Positions 24,128 to 31,686 of a stretch of DNA of 39,093 nucleotides are shown here, in pieces. This DNA is from an uncultured Collinsella sp. (GTDB lineage: Bacteria; Actinomycetota; Coriobacteriia; Coriobacteriales; Coriobacteriaceae): positions 1 through 39,093 of the forward strand of contig CABUDJ010000010.1 of NCBI GenBank assembly GCA_902490325.1, given 5' to 3'. Each line of letters opens with the position of its first letter. Within the stretch, counting starts at the first letter, position 1. The notes under the pieces were generated by a model. That model was not told the DNA's origin. It searched no databases and worked only from the letters and a program-made list of their open reading frames with translations. Made by a program: the position numbers and the translations under genes.

Positions 24128-24344
24128 TGGTGCTCCCCATCATTATCCCTTCGGACTGCGGCCATGCCGGCACGCCGTCCGTGGACTTTTAGATATGTAT
24201 ACGCATGCGCGGGCGGCACGCCGCTCGGCGCTCACACCCCGTACATGCGCAGAAAGCACCTGCATGGGGTCATCGACTGTATGGTCGAGGTTTGGATTTC
24301 ACCTGTAACCTTTCTCTTGACCCTCATTAACCGCAGTAACTATA
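24128..24344 (-). promoter_or_regulatory. Long leader of the Mg2+ gene pair
   Basis: A TATAGT -10-like box (24339-24344, minus strand) would give a 5' untranslated region of about 205 nt with several G/C-rich inverted segments. A leader this long before Mg2+ genes could hold a metal riboswitch, but I could not match it to the M-box consensus, and no good -35 is seen. Confidence 0.3.
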
Positions 24345-24499
24345 GCATCAGCATCGCGCTGCGGCACCGAATTTATGCGCTGCACATTGCAGGCATACCA
24401 AACGCTGACGTATCCGTGACATAGAGCCGGATGAGCACGGTGGGACAAAGCGATTAAGACCGCCCTAAACGACCAGTCGTTTAAGCACGTCCCCAATGA
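24345..24499. other. Non-coding gap with small palindrome and GTCCCCAATGACTA motif
   Basis: Together with the leader this makes a 372-nt gene-free stretch. It holds the palindrome taaacgac-ca-gtcgttta (about 24466-24483) and, overlapping the NodB gene stop, the motif GTCCCCAATGACTA (24489-24502) that recurs in the window. No gene is seen. Confidence 0.5.
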
Positions 24500-25906
24500 C
24501 TACTCTGTGGTGTCGTCGTCCTCGGGGAGTTGGGGGAACACGGCGTTTTTGGGCATGGAGACCTTGGTGAGCGAGGTGAGCTTTTTGCTCAATGCCGTGT
24601 CCGTCTTGACCAGGTCGCTGAGCGTCACGATCTTGTAGCCGTCGGCGACAAGGCCATCGATAATCTGCGGCAGCGCCTCGAGCGTCTGCTCGGCGCACTC
24701 ATCGCTATCGGTGAGCAGCACAATATTGCCCGGCGTCATCGAGTCGAGCACGGTCGATACTTGCTCGTCGGCGCCGTTGAGCAGCCAGTCGCCCGAATCG
24801 ATATTCCACGAAACCACAGCGGACACCAGGTCCATCGAGTCGATCCAGTTTTGCTCGTCAAACGCGGCGTAGGGGGCACGCAGCAACATCGTCTCGACGC
24901 CGGTCGCCGACTTAATCGCCTCGGTGCCCTTCGCGATCTGCTTGCGCACCGTCTCGCGATCCTCGCCCTTGAGCGAATCATCGCTGTAGCTGTTGGAGCC
25001 GACCTCGCACCCGGCATCGACAATCGCTTTGGCAGTAGCGGGCGAGGCCTCAGCCGCATCGCCCGAAAGGAAGAATGTCGCCGTGACGCCCTTTTCCTTG
25101 AGCACCTGCAAAATCTGCTTGGTCGCGCCGCTCGGACCCTCGTCAAATGTCAGGGCCACGTACTTTTCGTTGCCCTTGGGCGCTACGCTTGCGCACTCGA
25201 CCACGCAGTCGGTGGCGGGCACGACCTCGCCGCGGTCCTGCGTCTTGCCCGACTGCTCGCCGACCCATACCTCGGAGCGGCCCTGAACGCCCCAGGTTTT
25301 GACATACTCAATGGCACCCGTGCCCTCGACCTTAAGCTTTGGCTCGATAGTCGTGGCCTGGACCTCGTGCTTTTCGTACACGTTGCGGCCATCCTTGACC
25401 GTCACCTTCTCGCCACCCGTAAGCTCGCGACTATCCCATTTGCCTTGCTTCACGCGCTTGCCGTCGACCTTCACCGACAGCTTTTCGCCGCCATGGCGCT
25501 TGAGCACGCTGTCGTCGACTGCCAGCAGATCGCCGGCGTCGTACGTTTCGGTCAGGCTTTGATCGTCGATAAGATTCTGCAACGTAGAGCCCACGCGCAC
25601 CGCGGTCTTTTGCCCGTTGAGCTCCACGTCCACGCTGCGGTTGACGTAGCCCACGACGGCAGCGATAAACAGCACGAGCGCGCAACCCACGGCGATGAGC
25701 GCATAGGGCAGGCGGGACGGTCGGCGCGGCGAGCGCCCGTTGCCGATGCGCGCGCTGCGATCGCTAAACCCACGGCTATGGTTGAGGTACATCGCGCCGG
25801 GCTTACGGCGACGTCGACGCTGACCGCTGGGCAGCTGCCCCAAGTCGCGGCGCGCCGTCGGACGCGCACCCGAGCGCCCGTTTAAGTTAGATCCGTTTTG
25901 GCGCAT
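24500..25906 (-). CDS. Membrane-anchored NodB-like protein with lost catalytic residues
   Basis: A 468-residue protein: a basic cytoplasmic tail (1-66), one membrane segment (67-88), an extracytoplasmic beta-rich region with repeated ubiquitin-like or G5/DUF348-like segments (92-185), and a NodB polysaccharide-deacetylase fold (about 247-445). The fold is clear (YVALTFDEGPSG, VTATFFLSGDA, WNIDSGDW, GNIVLLTDSDE), but catalytic motifs are eroded. Motif 1 has DE instead of DD, and the metal histidines of H-x3-H are missing (EVGSNSYSDDSL gives Asn305 and Asp309). RPPYG became RAPYA, and the final LHD histidine is Thr399. A sugar-binding or scaffolding role at the wall is therefore more likely than deacetylation. 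The start at 25906 follows GGGAGG. Confidence 0.85.
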   Translation of the reverse strand: MRQNGSNLNGRSGARPTARRDLGQLPSGQRRRRRKPGAMYLNHSRGFSDRSARIGNGRSPRRPSRLPYALIAVGCALVLFIAAVVGYVNRSVDVELNGQKTAVRVGSTLQNLIDDQSLTETYDAGDLLAVDDSVLKRHGGEKLSVKVDGKRVKQGKWDSRELTGGEKVTVKDGRNVYEKHEVQATTIEPKLKVEGTGAIEYVKTWGVQGRSEVWVGEQSGKTQDRGEVVPATDCVVECASVAPKGNEKYVALTFDEGPSGATKQILQVLKEKGVTATFFLSGDAAEASPATAKAIVDAGCEVGSNSYSDDSLKGEDRETVRKQIAKGTEAIKSATGVETMLLRAPYAAFDEQNWIDSMDLVSAVVSWNIDSGDWLLNGADEQVSTVLDSMTPGNIVLLTDSDECAEQTLEALPQIIDGLVADGYKIVTLSDLVKTDTALSKKLTSLTKVSMPKNAVFPQLPEDDDTTE

Positions 25907-25927
25907 GTGCCCTCCCCCATAAACACA

Positions 25928-25957
25928 GCGAGCCGGAGCAACATGTCTCCGGCTCGC
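25928..25957 (-). terminator. Hairpin terminator after the PRC-barrel gene
   Basis: A perfect 11-bp stem, gcgagccggag (25928-25938) and ctccggctcgc (25947-25957), lies between the PRC-barrel stop (25979) and the NodB gene start (25906). The T-run is weak (TGTGTTTA), so termination may be partial. Confidence 0.65.
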
Positions 25958-25978
25958 CTCCCATCATTTGGTACGTCG

Positions 25979-26734
25979 CTATTTGCTAGCTTTTGACGAG
26001 CCCCCGCTCGCCTTTTGATATTCGTCCTTAAAGGCCTTGAACATACCGCGCGTCTTGCCGAGCTGCTTGCCCAGCGCGCGGCTGCCCTTGTCCACGGCGA
26101 CCGATCCCTTGTCATCGAGCACCTTGGCGCCTTTCTTGACCTTATCGCCCACCACGACGCTGGCCTCGGCAGCCTTAGCGGCCGCGCCGCCCGAATACCC
26201 GAGCGTCTTGACCTCGTCCGAGACAATCATCGCGCCGTTCTCGTAGCCGCGCAGCATCGTCGGCGGCACCTGCGTGTCGCCCACTAACATGCTCGATGCG
26301 GCGCTGGCGGTCACATAGAACGTCTGCACAATGCCCGAGCGCGGCTTGAACTCAACGTCCGAGCAGTAGCCCACGACATCGCCCGATTCCGTGCGCACGT
26401 CCATGCCAACCCAGATGATGCAATCGTCCAGGTTGATATCGAGGCGCTTGGCCGCGGCGGCATCGTAGGTGCCCTTGACGTCGTCGACCGCAACAGCACC
26501 CTCATAGACGCCGATGGCATCGAGTGCCACAAAGCGGTCGGGGCGCTCAATCATACCCGCGATATCGGACTGGCGGACCATAAAGCCCACCACGCGCGTG
26601 CCGCCCGGGGTAAAGACGGGAAAGTGAATCTTGCCGAGCTTTTTAGGGCTGCGCGGCGTGCCGTCCTTTTTGGTGCGCTTGTCTTCGGCAGGCTTACGAT
26701 AAACCTTGACGCCGACAAAATCCCCTGCGCGCAT
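25979..26734 (-). CDS. PRC-barrel domain protein
   Basis: A 251-residue soluble protein. Two PRC-barrel-like segments are visible: residues 1-85 (MRAGDFVGVKVYRK... KLGKIHFPVFTPGGTRVVGFMVRQ) and 105-160 (WVGMDVRTESGDVVGYCSDVEF). A Lys/Ala-rich C-terminal tail (from about 180) is probably helical and disordered. PRC barrels occur in ribosome-maturation and photosynthetic proteins and in many actinobacterial proteins of unknown role. The ATG overlaps the stop of the YtxH gene (TAATG), so the two are translationally coupled. Precise function unknown. Confidence 0.75.
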   Translation of the reverse strand: MRAGDFVGVKVYRKPAEDKRTKKDGTPRSPKKLGKIHFPVFTPGGTRVVGFMVRQSDIAGMIERPDRFVALDAIGVYEGAVAVDDVKGTYDAAAAKRLDINLDDCIIWVGMDVRTESGDVVGYCSDVEFKPRSGIVQTFYVTASAASSMLVGDTQVPPTMLRGYENGAMIVSDEVKTLGYSGGAAAKAAEASVVVGDKVKKGAKVLDDKGSVAVDKGSRALGKQLGKTRGMFKAFKDEYQKASGGSSKASK

Positions 26735-27123
26735 TATGCCTCGGTCGAGGACTCCGTGGCCTCGGTGCCGGCCTCGGTGACGTTCTCGACCACGACGTCG
26801 GCAGCGGGCGTCACGTTGCCGCCCGAGATGGCGTCGTTGAGCTGCTCGCGAAGCTGGTCCATGCGCTCGCGGGCCAGGTCGACCTTGGCGCGCAGGTCAT
26901 CGGTCTTGGCATCGACCATCGGACCAAAGTCGTTGACCGCAGCACGAGCCTCCTCGGCACTGTGCTCGTAGGTGTCACGCATGTTGTCCCAGGCGTCGTT
27001 GGCGATATCGGCGGCCATGGCGCGGGTCTCGGCACCCGAGCGCGGGGCCAGAGCAACGCCGATGATAGCGCCGGCGGCAGCACCAAAGAGCGCACCGGAG
27101 ACAAAGCTGAAAGTCTTTCCCAT
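26734..27123 (-). CDS. YtxH-domain protein
   Basis: A 129-residue protein starting MGKTFSFVSGALFGAAAGAIIGVALAP, a glycine-rich single membrane segment, followed by a charged helical region and an acidic Glu/Thr/Val tail. This is the YtxH (gas vesicle/stress small membrane protein) layout. The start at 27123 has AGAGGA at good spacing; an in-frame ATG at 27129 is also possible. It is coupled to the PRC-barrel gene by a TAATG overlap. Probably an envelope stress or membrane-associated protein; no catalytic role is expected. Confidence 0.8.
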   Translation of the reverse strand: MGKTFSFVSGALFGAAAGAIIGVALAPRSGAETRAMAADIANDAWDNMRDTYEHSAEEARAAVNDFGPMVDAKTDDLRAKVDLARERMDQLREQLNDAISGGNVTPAADVVVENVTEAGTEATESSTEA

Positions 27124-27259
27124 GATCATTCCTCTCCTGCGGGCACCTCGATGCCCACCGTTTGAATGCTGTCCATTATACCCGCAGCGCAACACTTGCC
27201 GTCGCGCTCATCTGCGTACGGTAAAAGAGCAGGTAGATGATAGTGATAAGCGAGCGAAC

Positions 27260-28093
27260 CTACTCCTGCGGCATAGCCGGCATGGCGACCGTGGCGACCG
27301 GGTTCTCGCCGGCGCCATCGACGAGCGGCAGGTTGCCCTCGTGCGCCGAGCCGGACGGGGCCGTTGCCGCACCGCCAAAGACGGCCGCGGGGGCCTCGTG
27401 GTTCTCGGCGACCGCACCCTCGGTATCGATTGGCATCTGCGGCTCGTCGTCAAAGCTCGGAACGCCTTGGGGCTCCGCAGACTCGGGCTCAGCAGGCGCC
27501 TCGGCAACGGGCTCAGTGTCGGCGTCGGCAGGAGCGTCGCCCTCGGGCGCATCCTCGGCCACGTCCTCGCCGTTCGCAGCGGCAACGGCCTCGTGTGGGT
27601 CCTTGCCCTCGGCCTCGGCACGCATGCCCAGCACCAGGTTGCGCAGGCCTGCGACCGTGCCCTCCACGTCGGGGGCCGGCTGATCGGCATGCAGGTACGC
27701 CCAGTCCATCATAAAGGTCGCCGACGACAGCGCGCCAATGGCCAACGCGTCATCGGGACACGAAAGCTCGACCTCAAAGACACGCTCGTCATGCTCGCTC
27801 ACGCGCGTGCGGCCGCACGAGATGCTGCCGGCAAGACCGGTCTCGTTCATGAGCTCGACCGTCACGTGCTCCAGCAGGTGGCAAAGCTCGGTCTGGCCCA
27901 TGCAGTCCTGGAACTCGCGACCGGAATCGCCCAGGCACAGGTGCTTGGCAATCGCCGGCACCAGGTAGTACACGCGCGCCGTGGCCTCGATATCCTCCGA
28001 GGTCATGAGCGGCATGCCGGGGTTCACCAGCACGTGCGCGCAAATCTTGTCCTCGCTGACGGTGACCTTAAGGATGTTGAACAGGCCTGCCAT
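27260..28093 (-). CDS. Stand-alone cyanophycin synthetase N-domain-like protein with acidic tail
   Basis: A 277-residue protein. Residues 1-140 resemble the N-terminal domain of cyanophycin synthetase CphA: VPAIAKHLCL, then ELCHLLEHVTVELMNETG, then CGRTRVSEHDERVFEVEL, in the same order and spacing as the CphA pattern H-x-x-EHV-x-x-EL...GFGRTRE...V..V. The H, E, H and E of the putative hydrolytic site are all kept. The ATP-grasp and Mur-ligase parts are absent; instead there is an Ala/Pro/Glu-rich acidic tail (about 155-277). GGGGAG precedes the ATG. It lies between the CorC/HlyC gene and the YtxH gene. I infer a CphA-N-like fold by eye; the function is unknown. Confidence 0.65.
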   Translation of the reverse strand: MAGLFNILKVTVSEDKICAHVLVNPGMPLMTSEDIEATARVYYLVPAIAKHLCLGDSGREFQDCMGQTELCHLLEHVTVELMNETGLAGSISCGRTRVSEHDERVFEVELSCPDDALAIGALSSATFMMDWAYLHADQPAPDVEGTVAGLRNLVLGMRAEAEGKDPHEAVAAANGEDVAEDAPEGDAPADADTEPVAEAPAEPESAEPQGVPSFDDEPQMPIDTEGAVAENHEAPAAVFGGAATAPSGSAHEGNLPLVDGAGENPVATVAMPAMPQE

Positions 28094-28117
28094 AACTCTC
28101 CCCTACTCTTCCTTGTC

Positions 28118-29491
28118 CTACTCGTCGCCATCGTGCGGATCCGCAGAGCCCGCACCTGACGCCGCCGGCTTCTCTGCCGAGGACTCGGAATCCTTCTTAT
28201 CGGTTTCGGCCGGAGCGATCACGCGAATGAGCGAGATGCGCTGGCCACGCATCGACTGTACCTTGAACTTGTACCCTGCGACCTCAAATACCTCTCCGAT
28301 GTCGGGCACCGAGTCGCAAAGTTCTAAAATCCAGCCGGCGATGGTCTCATAATCATCGCTTTCCTCGAGTGGCCAACCAAGCTCAATCGCGTCATCGCAC
28401 GAAAAACGCCCATCGACGAGCCACTCGCGGCGCGAAAGGCGCGTGAGGTACTTGTTGTCGGGGTCGAACTCGTCCTCGATCTCGCCGACGATCTCCTCGA
28501 CGATATCTTCGATGGTGATGATGCCGGCCGTGCCGCCGTACTCGTCCACGACGACCACGATCTGGTCGTGCGAGGTCTGCATCTCGGACAGCAACGGCAG
28601 GATGTCCTTGGTGTCGGGCACAAAGGCGGCGTCGCGCAAATAGTCGGCGATGGGCTGGTCGCCCTTGCCGTCGAGCGCGGGCTGGATCAGGTCCTTGATG
28701 TGCGCGATGCCCGCGACGTTGTCGGGGTCCTCGTGATAGACGGGGATGCGGCTGAAGCCGGTCTGGCGCATGGTGGACAGCACGTCGGCGACCGTCTCGT
28801 CGTCCTCGCACATGGTGGTGTCCACGCGCGGCACCATGACCTCGCGGGCAACGGTGTCGCCCAGGTCGAAGATCTCGTGGATCATGCGCTTTTCCTCGTC
28901 GAGCAGGTCGTCCTGCTCCGAGACCATGTACTTGATCTCTTCTTCCGAGACGTTCTGGCGGTCGTCGGCACTCTTGATGCGCAGGATGCGGGCCAGGCCA
29001 TCGGAGCAAGCGCCAGTCAGCCACACGAGCGGACGGGCGATCTTTTGGAACACGGAAAGCGGGCCCACGACCTGCTTGGACACGCCTTCGGCATTAGCCA
29101 GGCCAATACGCTTGGGCACGAGCTCGCCGATCACGATGGAGACGAAGGCGACCGCGACGGTGATGATGACCGGCGCCAGGCCGCGCGCGATGGCGGAGAG
29201 CGGCGCGATGCCAAAGCTCATGAGCCACGTGGCGAGCGGGTCGGACAGACTCGTCGAGGCGACGGCGGACGAGGCGAAGCCCACGAGCGTGATGGCGACC
29301 TGGATGGTGGCGAGCAGCTGGTCGGAGTCGGCAGCCAGCTTAATGGCGTGCTCGGCGCGCTTGTCGCCTTCCTCGGCCTCGTGCTCCAGCACGGCGCGCT
29401 TGGCCGTGGTGAGCGCCATCTCAGACATAGAGAAGTAGCCGTTGATGAGGGTCAAAACGAGGGTGGTGATAAGGGAGATGGTTATGTCCAT
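28118..29491 (-). CDS. CorC/HlyC (CNNM/DUF21) family protein
   Basis: A 457-residue membrane protein. The DUF21 transmembrane domain (about 1-180) has LINGYFSMSEMALTTAKRAVLE and VIGELVPKRIGLANAE, followed by a linker helix (VSEEEIKYMVSEQDDLLDEEKRMI), a CBS pair (about 205-330; MVPRVDTTMCEDDE, VDEYGGTAGIITIEDIVEEIVGEI) and the C-terminal CorC_HlyC domain (345-430). An acidic Ser/Ala tail follows. Family members are linked to Mg2+/Co2+ export or envelope integrity. It lies 24 nt upstream of the CphA-N-like gene. The ribosome site is weak at the ATG (29491). Confidence 0.92.
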   Translation of the reverse strand: MDITISLITTLVLTLINGYFSMSEMALTTAKRAVLEHEAEEGDKRAEHAIKLAADSDQLLATIQVAITLVGFASSAVASTSLSDPLATWLMSFGIAPLSAIARGLAPVIITVAVAFVSIVIGELVPKRIGLANAEGVSKQVVGPLSVFQKIARPLVWLTGACSDGLARILRIKSADDRQNVSEEEIKYMVSEQDDLLDEEKRMIHEIFDLGDTVAREVMVPRVDTTMCEDDETVADVLSTMRQTGFSRIPVYHEDPDNVAGIAHIKDLIQPALDGKGDQPIADYLRDAAFVPDTKDILPLLSEMQTSHDQIVVVVDEYGGTAGIITIEDIVEEIVGEIEDEFDPDNKYLTRLSRREWLVDGRFSCDDAIELGWPLEESDDYETIAGWILELCDSVPDIGEVFEVAGYKFKVQSMRGQRISLIRVIAPAETDKKDSESSAEKPAASGAGSADPHDGDE

Positions 29492-29599
29492 CGGGAGTTT
29501 CTCGAACCTCCAAGATTCGGGACGTCGGATTAAAACGTTGGTGGCGGATACGGCAATTGCACTGGCGACCGAGCGGGGGCACGGGCGCTGGCGTGGTCG

Positions 29600-30283
29600 C
29601 TAGATTACGAAGAGGATCACCGCCATGAACTGGAAGATGCTGCCGGCGAGCACCCACAGGTGAAACACGCTGTGCAGATAGCGCACGTTTTTGGCGATAT
29701 AGAACGGCACGCCCGCGGTGTAGCACACGCCGCCGACGGCGAGCAGGGCAAGTGCCACGGGGTTGAGCAGCGCCACAAGTTCGGGCAGCTTAAAGACGAC
29801 GAGCCAGCCCATCAGCAGGTAGACCAGGCCGCTTACCCAATGCGGCTGGCGCTCGCGTAGGAAGCACTCGAGGGCGATGCCGATGATGGCGATGGCCCAT
29901 ACGGCAAAGAACAGCACAGCGCCGCCGTCGTTTGCGAGCGTGATGAGGCAAAACGGCGTATAGCTGCCGGCTATGAGCAGGTAGATGCAGCTGTGGTCGA
30001 TGATGCGAAACACGCGCTTGGCGCGCGCGGGCTGAATCGCGTGGTAGAGCGTGGAGGCTAGGTATTCGAGGATAATGCTGACGCCATAGACAATCGCCGC
30101 GGCCATATGGGCCGGGCCTCCGCCGCGCAGGGCGGCGAATACGATCAGGAGCACCAGGCCCGCGATACCCAGCAGGCAGCCGACACCATGGGTGACGGAG
30201 TTCATGATCTCCTCGCCCACCGTGTAGTGTGGAACGGCCGCGGTCTTGGGTCGCGGCTTAGAACTGTCGCTCGAATCGGACAT
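29600..30283 (-). CDS. Haemolysin III (PAQR) family membrane protein
   Basis: A 227-residue seven-TM protein. Family motifs are EEIMNSVTHGVGCLLG (TM1), EYLASTLYHAIQPARAKRVFRIIDHSCIYLLIAGSYTPFCL (TM2-3 region with the metal-binding His and Asp) and a late SVFHLWVLAGSIFQF (second His). PAQR/HlyIII proteins are thought to be membrane hydrolases or receptors; the label haemolysin is historical. The ATG at 30283 is preferred over an in-frame TTG at 30301 because GGAGG precedes it, though with long spacing. Confidence 0.9.
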   Translation of the reverse strand: MSDSSDSSKPRPKTAAVPHYTVGEEIMNSVTHGVGCLLGIAGLVLLIVFAALRGGGPAHMAAAIVYGVSIILEYLASTLYHAIQPARAKRVFRIIDHSCIYLLIAGSYTPFCLITLANDGGAVLFFAVWAIAIIGIALECFLRERQPHWVSGLVYLLMGWLVVFKLPELVALLNPVALALLAVGGVCYTAGVPFYIAKNVRYLHSVFHLWVLAGSIFQFMAVILFVI

Positions 30284-30391
30284 GCCGGTTACATCCTCCA
30301 ACGTAAAGAGTTCTCAACACTATATCAAAGCGTCTGGGTGCGTGCGAAATTTGCACCTTACGTGACCCTTTGTTTACCCATTCTTTGCCTG

Positions 30392-30420
30392 TTGACGCAT
30401 CAACGGCGAACGTCCATAAT
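30392..30420 (+). promoter_or_regulatory. Promoter of the alpha/beta hydrolase gene
   Basis: -35 TTGACG (30392-30397), a 17-nt spacer and -10 CATAAT (30415-30420), about 50 nt before the ATG. A palindrome atgtt-N8-aacat follows the -10 at about 30435-30452 and could be an operator. Confidence 0.75.
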
Positions 30421-30469
30421 GCGCTTGCATTAAATGTTGATGTATTAACATCTTATAGGAAAGCTTCTT

Positions 30470-31435
30470 ATGTCTCAAAATGCACGTTCCCATCGAAAGC
30501 TCAAGATAGCCGGCGTCGTTGCGTTGGCGCTCGTTGTCACGTTGCTCGGATTTGCCGGCAACTTTTTGTTTGACTTTGCCCTGAACCCCCAAGCGCCGTA
30601 CACCATGAAGATGATGCAGGATAGCAAGAACGACAAAGAAGGTGAGCAGCCGGATGCCGAGGACACCGAGGCGCGGGCATGGTTTAAAGAGAATCGCGAG
30701 AGCAGCAGCCTCACCGCAGATGACGGAACCGAGCTCGCCGCTTGGTATTTTGCCGCCCCAGAGAGCACGCACGATTACGCTATCTGCCTACATGGATATA
30801 CCAACGAGCCCATCGGCATGGCCCGATACGCCAAACGATTCCATGACCGCGGCATGAACGTACTCGCACCCGCCGCCCGCGCCCACGAGCGCTCCGGCGG
30901 CGACTATATCGGCATGGGCTGGCCCGAGCGCCTCGACATCGTCGCATGGATTGGGCGGATCGTCGCAGCTGACCCCGAGGCGCGCATCCTGGTCTTTGGC
31001 GAGTCGATGGGTGCGGCAACCGCCATGAACGTCGCGGGGGAATCTCTGCCCGCAAACGTGAAATGCATTATCGAGGACTGCGGTTATACGAGTGTTTGGG
31101 ACGAGTTTTCTCTGCAGCTCAAGGACGTGTTCGGCCTGCCCAGCTTTCCCTTGCTCGATGTAGCAGACTTGGTGTGCAACGTGCGCGCGGGCTACGACTT
31201 TCATAAGGCGAGCAGCGTGGAGCAACTCAAACACGCGACGGTTCCCATGCTGTTTATCCACGGCGACCAGGACACCTTTGTGCCGTACAGCATGCTCGAC
31301 CAAAACTACGACGCGTGCGCCAGCAAGGTCAAGCAAAAGCTCACCATCCATGGCGCCACCCACGCCAAGAGTGCGCAAGTTGACCCCGAGCTCTACTGGA
31401 ACACAGTCAACAACTTCCTCGACGAGTATTTTTAG
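30470..31435 (+). CDS. Membrane-anchored alpha/beta hydrolase
   Basis: A 321-residue serine hydrolase. An N-terminal signal-anchor (about residues 11-33, AGVVALALVVTLLGFAGNFLF) is followed by an alpha/beta-hydrolase fold with oxyanion region ICLHGYTNEP, nucleophile Ser in VFGESMGAAT, acid Asp in FIHGDQDTFVP and base His in IHGATHAKS. It resembles the YqkD/FrsA-like group of extracytoplasmic esterases of unknown substrate. A clear promoter and a terminator (31603-31639) frame it as a single-gene unit. The ribosome site is AGGAAAG. Confidence 0.9.
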   Translation: MSQNARSHRKLKIAGVVALALVVTLLGFAGNFLFDFALNPQAPYTMKMMQDSKNDKEGEQPDAEDTEARAWFKENRESSSLTADDGTELAAWYFAAPESTHDYAICLHGYTNEPIGMARYAKRFHDRGMNVLAPAARAHERSGGDYIGMGWPERLDIVAWIGRIVAADPEARILVFGESMGAATAMNVAGESLPANVKCIIEDCGYTSVWDEFSLQLKDVFGLPSFPLLDVADLVCNVRAGYDFHKASSVEQLKHATVPMLFIHGDQDTFVPYSMLDQNYDACASKVKQKLTIHGATHAKSAQVDPELYWNTVNNFLDEYF

Positions 31436-31473
31436 GCAAATAGTACGGTTTACTGGTCTATCTGACCCCCTAT

Positions 31474-31604
31474 TTTCGGAAGTGCGGGGAAAATCTCGGG
31501 AAGCCCGTCCAGACCGCAGTTTTACCAACAATTTATCAGGGGTTTTGTTGCCAAAAAACGTCGTGTGCTCGGCGGTCTCGAAATTTGCCGCATACTTCCG
31601 GAAA
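31474..31604. repeat. Nested inverted-repeat element after the hydrolase gene
   Basis: Outer arms ttttcggaagtgcgg (from about 31473) and ccgcatacttccggaaa (to about 31604) pair with a small bulge; inner agaccgc (about 31511-31517) pairs with gcggtct (31572-31578). The ~130-bp size and nested layout resemble the units at 38368-39010. On the plus strand it is followed by cagaaaagcgcttcatttg, which loosely resembles the gaaaacggatcatttt spacer seen there. Confidence 0.5.
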
Positions 31605-31639
31605 GCCGCCCGTGAGCGCTGTGCCCACGGGCGGCTTTT
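31603..31639 (+). terminator. Terminator of the alpha/beta hydrolase gene
   Basis: A 12-bp stem, aagccgcccgtg / cacgggcggctt, with TTTT following on the plus strand. It can also act in part for the convergent DUF362 gene. Confidence 0.85.
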
Positions 31640-31686
31640 GCTCTACTTGCGCCAGAAAAGCGCTTCATTTGTCCAATAACTAGGCG

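Noticed and set aside
24128..24344. M-box Mg2+ riboswitch
   Set aside because: The expected conserved blocks were not found in order; kept only as a long leader worth testing.
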